A stretch of DNA of 64,000 bases from an uncultured Ruminococcus sp. (GTDB lineage Bacteria; Bacillota; Clostridia; Oscillospirales; Acutalibacteraceae), in assembly GCA_902802985.1 (NCBI GenBank), contig CADCOE010000049.1, forward strand, positions 1-64,000, read 5' to 3'. The first letter of the stretch is position 1. The number at the start of each line of letters is the position of its first letter. Of the stretch, positions 63,397 through 64,000 are shown in pieces. A program made the position numbers and the translations under genes. Below the pieces are notes generated by a model that was not told the origin of the DNA, made no database searches, and saw nothing but the letters and a program-made list of their open reading frames with translations.

Positions 63397-64000
63397 TTAT
63401 TTTGTAACGTTAACCGTAAAATACTGCTTTGCTATTTTTCCGTCGCTGTCCTTTACTTTGACACATATATCATAAGTGGTCGCTGCGGCAGGTTTGAAAG
63501 TAACAGTATCATTTTCTTTATACGACTGGGCAGTGCTCCATTTGTCGCTTGTGCATTTCTTATAAAATACAGCATAGGTGTAGTTCTCAGACCCTCCTGC
63601 CGCTGATATTTTGGCAGTAATTTTTTCACCAAGGTGAATATCAGCAGATGACAGTTCGGCTGATATTTCAAGCGGCTTGATAACTTTAACGGTATAATAT
63701 TTTTTCTGTATCGTACCACTCTCATCTTTCGCTTTGATACATACTTCATAACTTGTTGCGGCCGCTGGCTTAAAGGTGACTTGGTTGTTAGTACTGAAAT
63801 CCTGCTTCGTGATCCACTTATTGCTGGAAGATTTTTTATAATAAAATGCATATTTGCATTCCCCTTTTCCTCCGCTGGATTCACACTTTGCAGTAATTTT
63901 CTGGCCAAGTGTTATTCTCTCTGCAGAGACAGTTGAATTAGTTACTAACGGATCAACTACAAAAACCGACTGGTTTGAAACAGTAGAAATCATACCGTTT
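63397..64000 (-). CDS. Tyr-rich Ig-like repeat protein, C-terminal part (cut by window edge)
   Basis: The frame stays open past 63993 to the window end, so this is the tail of a longer protein. At least two units of about 95 residues repeat the pattern ITAK-x-GG-x-YAxFYKK-x-KW...VTFKPAAAT-YxxCxKxKD-x-GxxxKxYxTVxV. The unit order and Tyr pattern match the second half of the protein at 52133. Ends with VNVTK; no cell-wall anchor or transmembrane helix is present. Surface or secreted repeat protein of unknown role. Confidence 0.8.
   Translation of the reverse strand, partial: NGMISTVSNQSVFVVDPLVTNSTVSAERITLGQKITAKCESSGGKGECKYAFYYKKSSSNKWITKQDFSTNNQVTFKPAAATSYEVCIKAKDESGTIQKKYYTVKVIKPLEISAELSSADIHLGEKITAKISAAGGSENYTYAVFYKKCTSDKWSTAQSYKENDTVTFKPAAATTYDICVKVKDSDGKIAKQYFTVNVTK

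Noticed and set aside
1-64000. CRISPR array, rRNA or tRNA genes, intact insertion sequence or prophage
   Set aside because: No regularly spaced short repeats with unique spacers, no rRNA-like or foldable tRNA sequence, and no complete transposase or phage structural gene were seen.

Overview
The window is chromosomal DNA from a low-GC, spore-forming Gram-positive bacterium, most likely a Ruminococcus-like member of the Oscillospiraceae. The reasons are an intact sporulation sigma factor SigK, a YlmC/YmxH-type sporulation protein, a cysteine T-box, AGGAGG-type ribosome binding sites, sigma-A promoters with 17-18 bp spacers, meso-diaminopimelate dehydrogenase, and Ig-like and Tyr-rich repeat proteins of a kind common in gut Ruminococci. 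The genus is an inference; no rRNA or tRNA gene is present to test it.

Layout. 1-1500 is a scrapyard: a transposase fragment, the front part of an EntE/DhbE-like aryl-acid adenylating enzyme, the tail of an FtsX-type permease, an orphan terminator and IS21-like repeats. 1531-5448 is a phosphate unit on the minus strand (Na/Pi cotransporter, PhoR-like kinase, PhoP-like regulator) with TTTACA-type direct and inverted repeats in front of both transcripts. 5449-5792 holds a perfect consensus promoter reading into hairpins, a candidate small RNA or leader. 5793-12255 is the histidine operon hisZGDCBAIE, without hisH or hisF, with an operator-like palindrome in its promoter. 12362-14109 has an S66 LD-carboxypeptidase and a divergent pair of XRE regulators. 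14257-28756 is a long minus-strand housekeeping block: sigK, rsmF-like, cdd, cysS with T-box, pgsA, rimO, recX, recA, prmC, a DUF1385 protein, a two-component system, a lipoprotein and trmB. 29003-35484 holds a small membrane protein, map, a phosphotransferase-like kinase, an ABC-F ATPase, an HPr-like protein and mtaB.

The standout is 35646-51874, one minus-strand operon with a perfect-hexamer promoter. In transcription order it encodes a CpaE/TadZ-like ATPase with a degenerate P-loop, an FHA-domain protein, a PP2C phosphatase, a membrane Ser/Thr kinase, a small membrane protein whose tail carries four T-x-V-L motifs, a second small membrane protein, and a 3353-residue membrane-anchored surface protein built from six about 370-residue Ig-like super-repeats. 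The kinase, phosphatase, FHA reader and candidate pThr-x-x-Leu docking sites look like a self-contained phosphorylation circuit coupled to assembly or control of a giant adhesin. No pilus, secretion ATPase or ESX gene accompanies it. I propose it as the least described system in the window.

52133-64000 returns to mixed housekeeping genes: a leaderless Ig-like protein, deoD, a LUD-domain protein, small hypotheticals, a GHL10 lipoprotein, rpsB-tsf, ylmC-like, a P-type ATPase and ddh. At the right edge is the C-terminal part of another Tyr-rich repeat protein that runs out of the window.
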